A stretch of 64,000 nucleotides of DNA. It comes from Acidiferrimicrobium sp. IK (GTDB lineage: Bacteria; Actinomycetota; Acidimicrobiia; Acidimicrobiales; Palsa-688). Shown one piece after another: positions 7,676-14,543 of the stretch (positions are counted from its first letter, which is position 1; each line of letters begins with the position of its first letter). The stretch covers positions 186,001 through 250,000 of the forward strand of contig NZ_JAIMCB010000008.1 of the NCBI RefSeq assembly GCF_025499425.1. The letters run 5' to 3'. The position numbers and the translations under genes were made by a program. The notes under the pieces were generated by a model. The model saw only the letters and a program-made list of their open reading frames with translations. It did not search any database and was not told the DNA's origin.

Positions 7676-8085
7676 CCCGCCCGCCCGTCGTGCTCTTCCT
7701 CTGCGTCCACAACGCCGGGCGCAGCCTGGCCGCCAAGGTCCTCCTCGACCACTACGCCGCCGGCCGAGTCGAGGTCCGCTCCGCGGGATCCGAGCCCGGC
7801 GAGCAGCTGAACCCGTCGGTCGTCGCGGTCCTCCAAGAGCGGGGCCTCGACACCGCGAAAGAGTTCCCCAAGCCGCTCGCCGCGGCCGACGCCGAGGAGG
7901 CCGACGTGGTGGTGACCATGGGCTGCGGCGACACCTGCCCGGTGTACCCCGGCAAGCGGTATCTGGACTGGGACCTCACCGACCCGGCCGGGCGGCCGGT
8001 CGAGGAGGTGCGTCCCATCGTCGACGACATCGACCGCCGGGTCCGGGCCCTGCTCGCCGAGCTGACCGCCCCCGACGCCGCGTGA
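7672..8085 (+). CDS. arsC: Arsenate reductase, LMW-phosphatase fold
   Basis: 137 residues. The P-loop CVHNAGRS places the nucleophile Cys11 and Arg17 (C-x5-R), and the TMGCGDTCPVYPGKR segment supplies further Cys residues. This matches the arsenate reductases of actinobacteria, which use thioredoxin or mycothiol/mycoredoxin; the exact electron donor cannot be told from sequence. It reduces arsenate to arsenite for Acr3. GTG 7672 overlaps the acr3 stop by 4 bases. Confidence 0.93.
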   Translation: MTRPPVVLFLCVHNAGRSLAAKVLLDHYAAGRVEVRSAGSEPGEQLNPSVVAVLQERGLDTAKEFPKPLAAADAEEADVVVTMGCGDTCPVYPGKRYLDWDLTDPAGRPVEEVRPIVDDIDRRVRALLAELTAPDAA

Positions 8086-8168
8086 GCGCCCCCGCGGGCT
8101 AGCCGACGCCCGGGTTCGGGGCGCGCCCGGCCCCGGCGGATGGACGCGAACTGCGCACTTGACTGGTT

Positions 8169-8205
8169 CCGGAGGGCCCGACGGGTATTCGCTAACCCCC
8201 TCCGG
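8169..8205 (+). promoter_or_regulatory. 8-bp inverted repeat upstream of the CheX-like cluster
   Basis: CCGGAGGG (8169-8176) and CCCTCCGG (8198-8205) are exact inverted copies with 21 bases between them, 68 bp before the receiver gene. This could be an RNA hairpin in its leader, the arsC terminator, or an operator. A TTGACT at 8159-8164 is a possible -35 but lacks a well-spaced -10. Confidence 0.4.
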
Positions 8206-8272
8206 CGGACTGCCGATCTTCCTGGAGCACCGAGCCGTCTGGGCCGGACATGACCCTACGAAAGGCAGCCCC

Positions 8273-9103
8273 GTGGCCATCCTGGTCGTCGACGACAGCA
8301 AGGCAATGCGGATGATCGTCCGCCGAGAGCTCCGGAAGGCCGGCTACGACAACGTGGTCGAGGCGGAGAACGGCGCGGCGGCGCTGCAGACCATCACCGG
8401 CGGCGGCGTCGAGCTGGTGCTCTCCGACTGGAACATGCCGGAGATGAACGGCATCGAGCTGCTCAACTCCGTCCGCGACGCCGGCAACCGGGTGGCGTTC
8501 GGGTTCGTCACCTCCGAGGCGGCGGTGGAGATCCGCCTCCAGGCGTTCGAGGCCGGCGCCAGCTTCGTGATCATCAAGCCGTTCACCTCCGACGACCTGG
8601 CCCACCAGATCACCCTGGCGCTCGGCACCGGCGGGCAGGACGACGCCAAGGTCGCCGGCGGCTCCGAGCAGACCGTCGCCGAGGTCCTCGAAGGCCTCCT
8701 CGGCCGCAAGGTCCTCACCGGGGACGCCGCGGCGCCCCGCAAGGAGGTGGCGCGCGCGGTGGCCACCTACGACATCGCCGGAGCCGAGCACCACGCCTAC
8801 TTCGTCGCCGAGATCCCGGTCGCTGCGTCCCTCGCCTGCGCTTTGACCAGGATCCCCGCCGGACGGGCGGAGGAGGCGGCCAAGGCCGGCAGCCTCGCCG
8901 AGGGCCTCGACTCCAACTTCTACGAGGTGGCCAACGTCCTGGCCAAGATGGCGTCCTCCGAGCACTGCGTGCTGCGCGCGGTAGAGGTGGTCCCCGGCGG
9001 CAAGCAGCTGCCGGGCGGCGACGCCCCCGCCGGCTGGCACATCTCCTTGGACGTCGACGTTGAGGGATACCCCAAGGGGCGCCTCGGCTTCGTGACGATC
9101 TGA
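8273..9103 (+). CDS. Response-regulator receiver fused to a CheX/CheC-like domain
   Basis: 276 residues. Residues 1-118 are a CheY-type receiver with the acidic pair Asp7-Asp8, phospho-acceptor Asp52 (LSDWNMPEMNG), Thr80 and Lys102 (IIKPF). Residues 130-276 resemble the CheC/CheX phosphatase fold; the helix DSNFYEVANVLAKM keeps the ExxN pair (Glu218, Asn221) that removes phosphate from CheY. The protein could therefore dephosphorylate itself or a partner. GTG 8273 was chosen because the receiver begins at once (VAILVVDDSK) and AAAGG lies just upstream. It is the first gene of a cluster with cheB and cheX. No adjacent histidine kinase is seen. Confidence 0.85.
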   Translation: MAILVVDDSKAMRMIVRRELRKAGYDNVVEAENGAAALQTITGGGVELVLSDWNMPEMNGIELLNSVRDAGNRVAFGFVTSEAAVEIRLQAFEAGASFVIIKPFTSDDLAHQITLALGTGGQDDAKVAGGSEQTVAEVLEGLLGRKVLTGDAAAPRKEVARAVATYDIAGAEHHAYFVAEIPVAASLACALTRIPAGRAEEAAKAGSLAEGLDSNFYEVANVLAKMASSEHCVLRAVEVVPGGKQLPGGDAPAGWHISLDVDVEGYPKGRLGFVTI

Positions 9104-9131
9104 GCCGGGGCCAGGGCGAGGGGTGGTTGGG

Positions 9132-10268
9132 GTGACAGACAGCGAACCGATCCGGGTGATGCTCGTCGACGACTCGGCGGTCGTGCGCCGCCTCGTCGCC
9201 GGCATCCTCCGCGAGCAGCCAGACATCAACGTGGTCGGCATCGCCGTCAACGGCCAAGAAGCCCTCGACCAGATCGACATGCACCGTCCCCACGTGGTGG
9301 TCCTCGACGTGGAGATGCCGGTCCTCGACGGGCTGGCCACGCTGCGCAAGCTCCGGCCCCGCTGGCCGAAGCTGCCGGTGATCATGTTCAGCACCCTGAC
9401 CCAGCGCAGCGCCGAGGCGACCCTCGACGCGCTGACCCACGGCGCCAACGACTACGTCACCAAGCCGTCCAACAGCTCCCGCGAGGAGTCGATGGCGGCG
9501 GTGCGCGACGGGCTGGTGCCGCTGGTGCGGGCCTGGGGCGCGATCGGCCGCCGCCGCAGCGCCGAGCCGCCCGCCGCGGTCCCCGTCGCCGGGGCTCAGC
9601 GCTCGGCGCGCGCCGCCGCCCCCGCCGCCCCGACCCGCGTCGCCCTCCGCCCGGCGCCGCAGTACCGCCGCAACGTCGGGGCGATCACCATCGGCTCGTC
9701 GACCGGCGGCCCCAACGCGTTGGCGGAGCTCATCCCGAGCCTGCCCGCCAACCTCCAGGTCCCGGTGCTCGTCGTGCAGCACATGCCCGAGATGTTCACC
9801 CGGCTCCTCGCCGGGCGCCTCGACGCCGCCAGCCCCCTCCGGGTGGTCGAGGCCGAAGACGGGGCGGTCGTCGAGGCCGGGCACGTGTACGTCGCCAAGG
9901 GCGGCGTCCACATGGCGGTGCACCGGGTGGCAGGCAAGGTGCAGCTCTCCCTGATCGACTCGCCGCCCGAGAACTCCTGCCGGCCGGCCGTCGACGTGCT
10001 GTTCCGGACCGCGGTCCAGGTGTGGCGCAGCGGCCTGCTCGCGGTGGTGCTGACCGGGATGGGCGAGGACGGGCTCAACGGGGCGCGGGAGATCGTCGCG
10101 GCCGGCGGCGAGGTGCTCACCCAAGACGAAGTGACCTCGGTGGTCTGGGGGATGCCGGGCGCGGTGGCCAGAAACGGGCTGTCCGCGGCCAACCTCCCCC
10201 TCTCGGGGCTGCCCAACGCCATCCTCGGCCGGCTGCGAAGCCCGTCTCCGGTGGGGGCGCGGCGGTGA
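9132..10268 (+). CDS. cheB: CheB: receiver plus protein-glutamate methylesterase
   Basis: 378 residues. The receiver (about 7-125) has Asp13-Asp14, Asp59 and Lys111; a Pro/Ala-rich linker at 140-178 follows; the methylesterase domain has the catalytic triad Ser190 (GSSTGG), His217 (VQHMPE) and Asp313 (TGMGEDG). In chemotaxis it demethylates receptor glutamates and can deamidate glutamines. GTG 9132 is preferred over GTG 9123 for its spacing from GAGGGG. It follows the receiver-CheX gene by 28 bp. No receptor (MCP), CheR or CheA gene is in the window, so the substrate is unknown. Confidence 0.92.
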   Translation: MTDSEPIRVMLVDDSAVVRRLVAGILREQPDINVVGIAVNGQEALDQIDMHRPHVVVLDVEMPVLDGLATLRKLRPRWPKLPVIMFSTLTQRSAEATLDALTHGANDYVTKPSNSSREESMAAVRDGLVPLVRAWGAIGRRRSAEPPAAVPVAGAQRSARAAAPAAPTRVALRPAPQYRRNVGAITIGSSTGGPNALAELIPSLPANLQVPVLVVQHMPEMFTRLLAGRLDAASPLRVVEAEDGAVVEAGHVYVAKGGVHMAVHRVAGKVQLSLIDSPPENSCRPAVDVLFRTAVQVWRSGLLAVVLTGMGEDGLNGAREIVAAGGEVLTQDEVTSVVWGMPGAVARNGLSAANLPLSGLPNAILGRLRSPSPVGARR

Positions 10269-10432
10269 AGGCGGAGGCGACGGCGAGCGAGCAGACCCGG
10301 ACGGTCCGGTCGTTGGCCGAGGGCGGAAACGATTACCAGAGAACACCGCGCAGCCCACGGGCTGGCGGCCGACCCCACTCTCCCCAGGCACCGACCGGTC
10401 CCCGGGGCGACTCTGCAGGAGAGGACGAATGA
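10265..10432 (+). CDS. Possible 55-residue ORF overlapping cheB and cheX
   Basis: GTG 10265 overlaps the cheB stop (GTGA) and its own stop overlaps the cheX start (ATGA), the pattern of translationally coupled genes. The product would be polar and rich in Arg, Pro, Gly and Glu (VKAEATASEQTRTVRSLAEG at the start), with no domain I recognise. An open frame of this length is not rare in DNA this GC-rich, and AGGAG at 10419-10423 gives cheX its own ribosome site. Real status is uncertain. Confidence 0.3.
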   Translation: MKAEATASEQTRTVRSLAEGGNDYQRTPRSPRAGGRPHSPQAPTGPRGDSAGEDE

Positions 10433-10872
10433 CCACCCCCACACTCACCGGCGACATGATCGCCGAGCTGACCCAGGACATCTGGAGCGCGCTGCTCAAC
10501 GACGAGGGCGGCCTTCGCACCGGAGGCATCGGCGGCAACGACGTGGCTGCCACCGTGGAGATCAGCGGCGAATGGAACGGCACCGCGTGCCTGTCGTGCT
10601 CCGAGCCGGCCAGCCGCCACGCGGCCGCCGCCATGTTCGGGATGGAGGTCGACGAGCTCTCCGGCAGCGACGTGCGAGACGCGGTCGGAGAGCTGGTCAA
10701 CGTGGTCGGCGGCAACATCAAGGCTCTGCTGCCGGGGCCGACCGAGCTGTCGCTGCCCTCCGTGCACGACGAGGGTGACTACACGCCGCCCGGCCACCTG
10801 GAGCTGACCTGCGAGGTCAAGTTCACGTGGATGGACGAGCCGGTGGTCATCACCCTCTGGAACGCCGGCTGA
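10429..10872 (+). CDS. cheX: CheX-family CheY-phosphate phosphatase
   Basis: 147 residues with the CheX/CheC fold. The full active-site signature D-x3-E-x2-N-x3-G is present: Asp84, Glu88, Asn91 and Gly95 in DAVGELVNVVGG. CheX dephosphorylates phospho-CheY-type receivers as a cytosolic dimer. The likely partners are the receivers encoded just upstream at 8273 and 9132. AGGAG before ATG 10429 is a good ribosome site. Confidence 0.85.
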   Translation: MTTPTLTGDMIAELTQDIWSALLNDEGGLRTGGIGGNDVAATVEISGEWNGTACLSCSEPASRHAAAAMFGMEVDELSGSDVRDAVGELVNVVGGNIKALLPGPTELSLPSVHDEGDYTPPGHLELTCEVKFTWMDEPVVITLWNAG

Positions 10873-10903
10873 CTCGCGGTCGGCGACGCCTCGCATTTGA
10901 CCC

Positions 10904-10932
10904 TTGACAGGTCTCTGCGAGAGGCGTCTAAT
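10904..10932 (+). promoter_or_regulatory. Strong sigma-70-type promoter
   Basis: TTGACA (10904-10909) and TCTAAT (10927-10932) with exactly 17 bp between them: a perfect -35, one mismatch in the -10. It is the best match to consensus I found in the window. Transcription should start near 10939, about 345 bases before the next gene at 11285. Confidence 0.8.
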
Positions 10933-10986
10933 CGATCAAAGAGGCCGTAACGGCCACCGTTACCGAAGCAGGGAAAGGAGGGCACC

Positions 10987-11031
10987 GTGGAAGCACGGAG
11001 TTCGTCCGAGGAGGACGGTCCACCCCGCTGA
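10987..11031 (+). CDS. 14-residue leader ORF inside the structured RNA
   Basis: GTG 10987 follows AAAGGAGG (10974-10981) by five bases, one of the best ribosome sites in the window. The peptide would be MEARSSSEEDGPPR, ending at TGA 11029-11031, inside the CCCGC/GCGGG hairpin. A translated ORF whose stop sits in a stem suggests translation-dependent attenuation. The sensed signal is not obvious; three consecutive Ser codons (AGT TCG TCC) are the only run. Confidence 0.5.
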   Translation: MEARSSSEEDGPPR

Positions 11032-11209
11032 GAGCGGGCCCGTGGCCAGCCGCCGGCAGGCGGCGCGGTGGCTCCGGGTCCTTCAGGGGATGTTGGTTCA
11101 TCGGCCCTCGACCAGACCGGCCACATGCTCGGGCAACGGATCAGTGATCCTGCCGAGCCGTAGAGGCGGTTCCACTCCAGAGAGTGGTCCGATGGGACAG
11201 CATCCAGCA

Positions 11210-11244
11210 GCAGCGGCGCAGGGCTTTCGGTCCTGCGCCGTTGC
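11210..11244 (+). terminator. Terminal hairpin of the structured RNA
   Basis: GCAG-CGGCGCAGG (11210-11222) pairs with CCTGCGCCG-TTGC (11232-11244), a 13-bp stem with one G-T pair and a 9-base loop. No U-run follows (CGCGCCCCC), as is usual for actinobacterial terminators. It ends 40 bp before the next gene. Confidence 0.55.
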
Positions 11245-11284
11245 CGCGCCCCCGCATCGGTTAACGGCATGGGACAATCGAGCC

Positions 11285-11863
11285 GTGCCCGCCGCGACCC
11301 CGCCTTCCGCCTCGGGCCCTTCGCCAGCGGAGGGCCGGTCCCACAACCGGAAGTGGATGCTGGCGATCGGGATGACCCCGCTCCTGGTCGGCGCCGTCGC
11401 GGCTGTCGTGTACCTGATCGGCCCGAGCGAGCCGTCGGTGGCGATCACCCCGCCCGCCGGCTACCAGGCCATCACCGACGCCTACTGGGGCTACGCCATC
11501 CCGGCCGGCTGGACCCAAGACAGCGCCTACACCGACAGCAACGGGGACTTCTTCTACAGGGGGACCGGCGGCTGGGCCGCGGAGACCCTGCGCATCCGCG
11601 CCGAGGCACCGACCCTGGACGAGGCCCCGCCGAGCACCCTGGCGTCGTTCGGTCAGCTCCGCCCCAGCCCCTACCAGCTGATCGGCGGGGCCCGGGCCAC
11701 CGTCCCGGGGGCCGACGCGGCGTGGTCCTACACGCTGGTGCGGGGGTCAACCACCGCCCGGGTGCTCGACGCGTGGGTCCGCTCCTCGAAGACCGAGATC
11801 TGGCTGGTGGTCCAGGCCGACCCACAGGTGAGCGCCACCGTCGTCTCCTCCCTCCGGGCCTGA
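11285..11863 (+). CDS. Single-pass membrane protein of unknown function
   Basis: 192 residues: a polar N-terminus, one membrane segment at about 25-46 (WMLAIGMTPLLVGAVAAVVYL), then an outside domain of about 145 residues with no cysteines. PAGWTQDSAYTDSNGDFFYR is reminiscent of actinobacterial LpqN/PsbP-like exported proteins, but I would not assign it. GTG 11285 is chosen because GACAAT (11273-11278) sits six bases before it and the hairpin of the preceding RNA covers the earlier in-frame codons. It is convergent with the zinc-ribbon gene 19 bp away. Confidence 0.7.
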   Translation: MPAATPPSASGPSPAEGRSHNRKWMLAIGMTPLLVGAVAAVVYLIGPSEPSVAITPPAGYQAITDAYWGYAIPAGWTQDSAYTDSNGDFFYRGTGGWAAETLRIRAEAPTLDEAPPSTLASFGQLRPSPYQLIGGARATVPGADAAWSYTLVRGSTTARVLDAWVRSSKTEIWLVVQADPQVSATVVSSLRA

Positions 11864-11882
11864 GCGGGGGCGTCGGCGCTGC

Positions 11883-12227
11883 TCAAAGCGGCCTGAACGC
11901 CCGCCACTCCAGCCGGCACCACCCGAAGCGCCCGCAGCTCGGGCAGCGCATGTACCGGCTGTAGCGGCTGGCCGGCCGCCAAAGCGACGGGACCAGCTGG
12001 CGGGTGAGGTGGACCACCCCTACCGGGGTCCGCCGCCCGCAGCGCCGGCACTCCACCACCACCGAGCGAGGTCCGATCGCCGGCTCGCTGAACAGCGCCC
12101 GCCGTCCGGTCGGGGGAGGGTCGAGGGGCGCCTCGCCGGCGGAGCCGCCCGGCGGGCTGAACAGGGCCCGGGTGCCGAGCGGGTCGGCGCCGCGCCCGGC
12201 GCCGGCGCTCGGGGGGAGGTCGGCCAT
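11883..12227 (-). CDS. Small zinc-ribbon protein coupled to ParA
   Basis: 114 residues. The N-terminal half is polar and disordered, with a repeated short motif (TRALFSPP, RRALFSEP). The C-terminal half has two Cys pairs, CRRCG and CPSCG, that would bind one zinc, followed by WCRLEWRAF. The start ATG shares its first base with the stop of parA (TGATG), so the two are co-translated. Proteins of this layout accompany chromosomal ParA-like genes in actinobacteria. A role in DNA or ParA binding is inference. Confidence 0.7.
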   Translation of the reverse strand: MADLPPSAGAGRGADPLGTRALFSPPGGSAGEAPLDPPPTGRRALFSEPAIGPRSVVVECRRCGRRTPVGVVHLTRQLVPSLWRPASRYSRYMRCPSCGRFGWCRLEWRAFRPL

Positions 12228-12979
12228 CACTGCTCCATCAGGGCGGCGGCCAGCTCCCGGTACGCCTCCGCGCTCGGCGAGCGGGGGGCGTGGCGCAGCA
12301 CCGAGCAGCCCCGCCCCGGCGCCTCCGCGACCCGCACCGACTTGGGGACCGGCGGCTGCAAGACCGCCAGGCCGTAGGCCGCGCCGACGCCCGCCAGGGT
12401 CTCTTGGGCCAGCCTGGTGCGCGGGTCGTACATCGTGGCGATCACGCCGAGCACCGCCAGCTTCGGATTGGTGAAGGATCGGACGTCGCCGATCGTCTCC
12501 AGCAGCTGCCCGACGCCGCGGTGGCTGAGGGTCTCGCACTGCAGCGGGATGACGACGCTTCGGGCCGCGGTGAGACCGTTGATGGTGAGGATCCCGAGCG
12601 ACGGCGGGCAGTCGATGAGCACCGTGTCGTAGGCGCCGAGCAGCGGTTCGAGCGCCCGCTGCAGGGCGTACTCCCGGCCCGGCCTGGTCAGGAGGTGGAC
12701 CTCGGCGCCGGCCAGGTCGATCGACGCCGGCAAAAGGTCGAGGTCGTCGAGCTTCACCAGCACGTCGGCGGCCGGGGTGCGCCCGACCAGCACGTCGTGG
12801 AGCGACGCCTCAAGGGCATCGGGGTCGGTCCCCGTCGAGTAGGTGAGGCACGCCTGCGGGTCGAGGTCGACGAGCAGCACCCGCTGCCCCCGGTCGGCGA
12901 GCGCCGCGCCCAGGGAGTGGACGGTGGTCGTCTTCGCCACCCCGCCCTTCTGGTTGGCCACCGCGACAACGCCGGTCAT
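12227..12979 (-). CDS. parA: ParA/MinD-family ATPase
   Basis: 250 residues with the deviant Walker A of the ParA family (KGGVAKTT at 11-18), DLDPQA, and the switch/Walker B region VLIDCPPSLGILTINGLTAA. Such ATPases bind DNA or membrane as ATP dimers and position cargo. There is no ParB partner beside it; the coupled zinc-ribbon protein may take that place. Residues near 215-235 (APGRGCSVLRHAP) are as in Soj-type proteins. TAGGCT at 12987-12992 lies seven bases before ATG 12979, so the transcript is probably leaderless. This is unlikely to be the main chromosomal parA, which sits by the origin. Confidence 0.9.
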   Translation of the reverse strand: MTGVVAVANQKGGVAKTTTVHSLGAALADRGQRVLLVDLDPQACLTYSTGTDPDALEASLHDVLVGRTPAADVLVKLDDLDLLPASIDLAGAEVHLLTRPGREYALQRALEPLLGAYDTVLIDCPPSLGILTINGLTAARSVVIPLQCETLSHRGVGQLLETIGDVRSFTNPKLAVLGVIATMYDPRTRLAQETLAGVGAAYGLAVLQPPVPKSVRVAEAPGRGCSVLRHAPRSPSAEAYRELAAALMEQ

Positions 12980-13036
12980 CGCGGCCAGCCTAACGACCCT
13001 CGGCCGGTCCCACTTCCGGCGCGTGTCCCCGTCGGG

Positions 13037-14455
13037 CTACTGGTGGGCGATGGCGTAGATCCCCATGCCGTTGTAGACGTCGGAGTCGGTCGGCAGGAAC
13101 GGCCCGTTGATCGTCACGTTGTACTGGCCGTAGGCGCCGGGCCCGGAGTCGCCTTCGATGGTGACGACCGCCCCGTCGGGCCACACCTGGGCGACGATGC
13201 CCATGTGCACCGACGTGTCGGCGTTTTGCGGGCCCGTGCCGTAGAGCACCGCGTCCCCCGGCACGGCCTTGGTCGCGGCGTCGTACACGTAGGTGTTGGC
13301 CACCGCCCAGTCCCACACCGCTCCGGTGAACGCCTCGCGGGGGATGGGCACCCCGCCGGCCTCCCACGCCCAGGTCGCGAACAGCGCGCACCACGCCTCG
13401 CACGGCCCGTACGGGTTGCAAAACAGCCCTTCGCTCTGGTCCGGGTTGCCCTCGATCTGGCTGGCGGCGGCGGCCACGATGGCCCCGCCGCCGCCCGGAT
13501 GGCTGAACGCGGTCGGGAACGCGTCGGGTTCGAGCAGGTAGTAGCCCTTCCCCCCGGCGCTGGCCGCGATGCCGGCGATCGGCTGGGTGGGCGTGGCCGC
13601 GGTGTTGTCGCCGTAGCTGACCGCGTCACCGAAGGGGTAGATGCTGCCGTCGCTGCCCGCCAGCAGGTAGCCCTTGCCGTCGGTGGTCGGGATCATGCCG
13701 GCGACGGAGGCGGGAAGCGACCGGTCGCCGGCCGAACCGTAGAAGCCGGCGTCGCCGAAATCGAAGATCCCGCCGTCGGCGGCGACCAGCCAGTAGCCGC
13801 CCCCGTCGGGGGTGGCCGCCATCCCGACGATCGGCGAGTTGAGGTGCACGTTGCCGGTGGAGCCGAAGAACTTGGCGTCGCCGAAATCGAAGATCCCGCC
13901 GTCGGACGCCACCAGCCAGTAGCCCTTCCCGTCGGGGGTGGGGGTCATCCCGACGATCGGCTGGTTGAGCGCGACGTTCCCCGTCGACCCGTAAAACCCG
14001 GCGTCGCCGTCTTGGAAGACTCCGCCGTCGATGGCGACGCTCCAGTAGCCGTGACCGCTCGGGGTGGCGGCGATGCCGACCACCGGGGCGTTGATGTTGA
14101 CGTTGCCCGCCGACCCGTAGAAGCCGGCGTCGCCGTAGTTGAAGATGCCTCCGTCGGCGGCGACCAGCCAGTAGCCGTTGCCGGTGGGCGTGGCGGCCAT
14201 CCCGACGACGGGCGCCGACAGCCCGGCGACGTCGGTCGGCGACCCGTCGAACTGGGCGTCACCGAAGGGGATGACCCCCCTGTCGGCGTACGCCGAGGCC
14301 CGCACGCCGCTGCCGGCGGGCCGGGACCGGGGGGCGCCGGCGGGGTGCTGGACCGCCCCGGCTCGTGGGGGTAAGGCGACCGCAACCGCCGGGACGGCCA
14401 GCGAGCCGATCGCTGCCATCGCGGCCGCCGCCGCCATGCGCGCGTGAATCCGCAT
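13037..14455 (-). CDS. Secreted CHAP-domain hydrolase with GYWLVA-type repeats
   Basis: 472 residues. A signal peptide (1-28) leads into about five full and two partial 45-residue repeats (60-315), each with a core like GYWLVAADGGIFNYGDAGFYGS. These would form a beta-rich, propeller-like platform and are common in Acidimicrobiia exported proteins. The CHAP domain (about 325-470) has the catalytic pair Cys356 (EAWCALF) and His417 (SVHMGIV), so it probably cuts peptidoglycan cross-links or stem peptides. TACCCT (14464-14469) sits eight bases before ATG 14455. It is followed on the same strand by parA and lies 88 bp below the lytic transglycosylase gene. Confidence 0.85.
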   Translation of the reverse strand: MRIHARMAAAAAMAAIGSLAVPAVAVALPPRAGAVQHPAGAPRSRPAGSGVRASAYADRGVIPFGDAQFDGSPTDVAGLSAPVVGMAATPTGNGYWLVAADGGIFNYGDAGFYGSAGNVNINAPVVGIAATPSGHGYWSVAIDGGVFQDGDAGFYGSTGNVALNQPIVGMTPTPDGKGYWLVASDGGIFDFGDAKFFGSTGNVHLNSPIVGMAATPDGGGYWLVAADGGIFDFGDAGFYGSAGDRSLPASVAGMIPTTDGKGYLLAGSDGSIYPFGDAVSYGDNTAATPTQPIAGIAASAGGKGYYLLEPDAFPTAFSHPGGGGAIVAAAASQIEGNPDQSEGLFCNPYGPCEAWCALFATWAWEAGGVPIPREAFTGAVWDWAVANTYVYDAATKAVPGDAVLYGTGPQNADTSVHMGIVAQVWPDGAVVTIEGDSGPGAYGQYNVTINGPFLPTDSDVYNGMGIYAIAHQ

Positions 14456-14543
14456 GGACCCAAAGGGTATCCCCGCCGGCGGCGGCCGGCGCCCGCGGAG
14501 CCCGACGGCCCCGGAACGAGAAGACCGCCGGCGGCAGGGCCGG

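Larger units (their letters stand above)
10939..11244 (+). ncRNA. Highly structured leader or small RNA, about 305 nt, family not recognised
   Basis: Downstream of the strong promoter the RNA can form consecutive hairpins: GTAACGG/CCGTTAC (10947-10963, loop CCA); GTGG/CCAC enclosing GTCC/GGAC (10987-11023); CCCGC/GCGGG (11024-11038); a long stem at 11039-11078 (CCCG, GGCCA, GCCGCC pairing with GGCGGC, TGGCT, CGGG, loop GGCA); GCTCGG-GCA...GGATC/GATCC...TGC-CGAGC (11127-11158); CCACT/AGTGG (11172-11187); and a terminal 13-bp stem at 11210-11244. It also holds a 14-codon ORF behind a strong ribosome site. It does not match RNase P RNA, tmRNA, SRP RNA, or cobalamin or c-di-GMP riboswitches as I know them. 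It may be a stand-alone small RNA (6S/Ms1-like is one thought) or an attenuator. Confidence 0.6.

Noticed and set aside
10939..11244. RNase P RNA, tmRNA, SRP RNA, cobalamin or c-di-GMP riboswitch in the structured region
   Set aside because: None of the conserved core sequences of these RNAs (for example GAGGAAAGUCC of RNase P or a tmRNA tag reading frame) could be found on the plus strand.
12227..12979. ParA as the main chromosome-partition gene near oriC
   Set aside because: No parB, rsmG, dnaA or parS-like site is adjacent; it fits the extra ParA-like ATPases common in actinobacteria.
12290..14374. A 694-codon plus-strand frame opposite parA and the CHAP gene
   Set aside because: It crosses the boundary of two well-supported minus-strand genes and its product is low-complexity Val/Gly/Arg sequence without domains.
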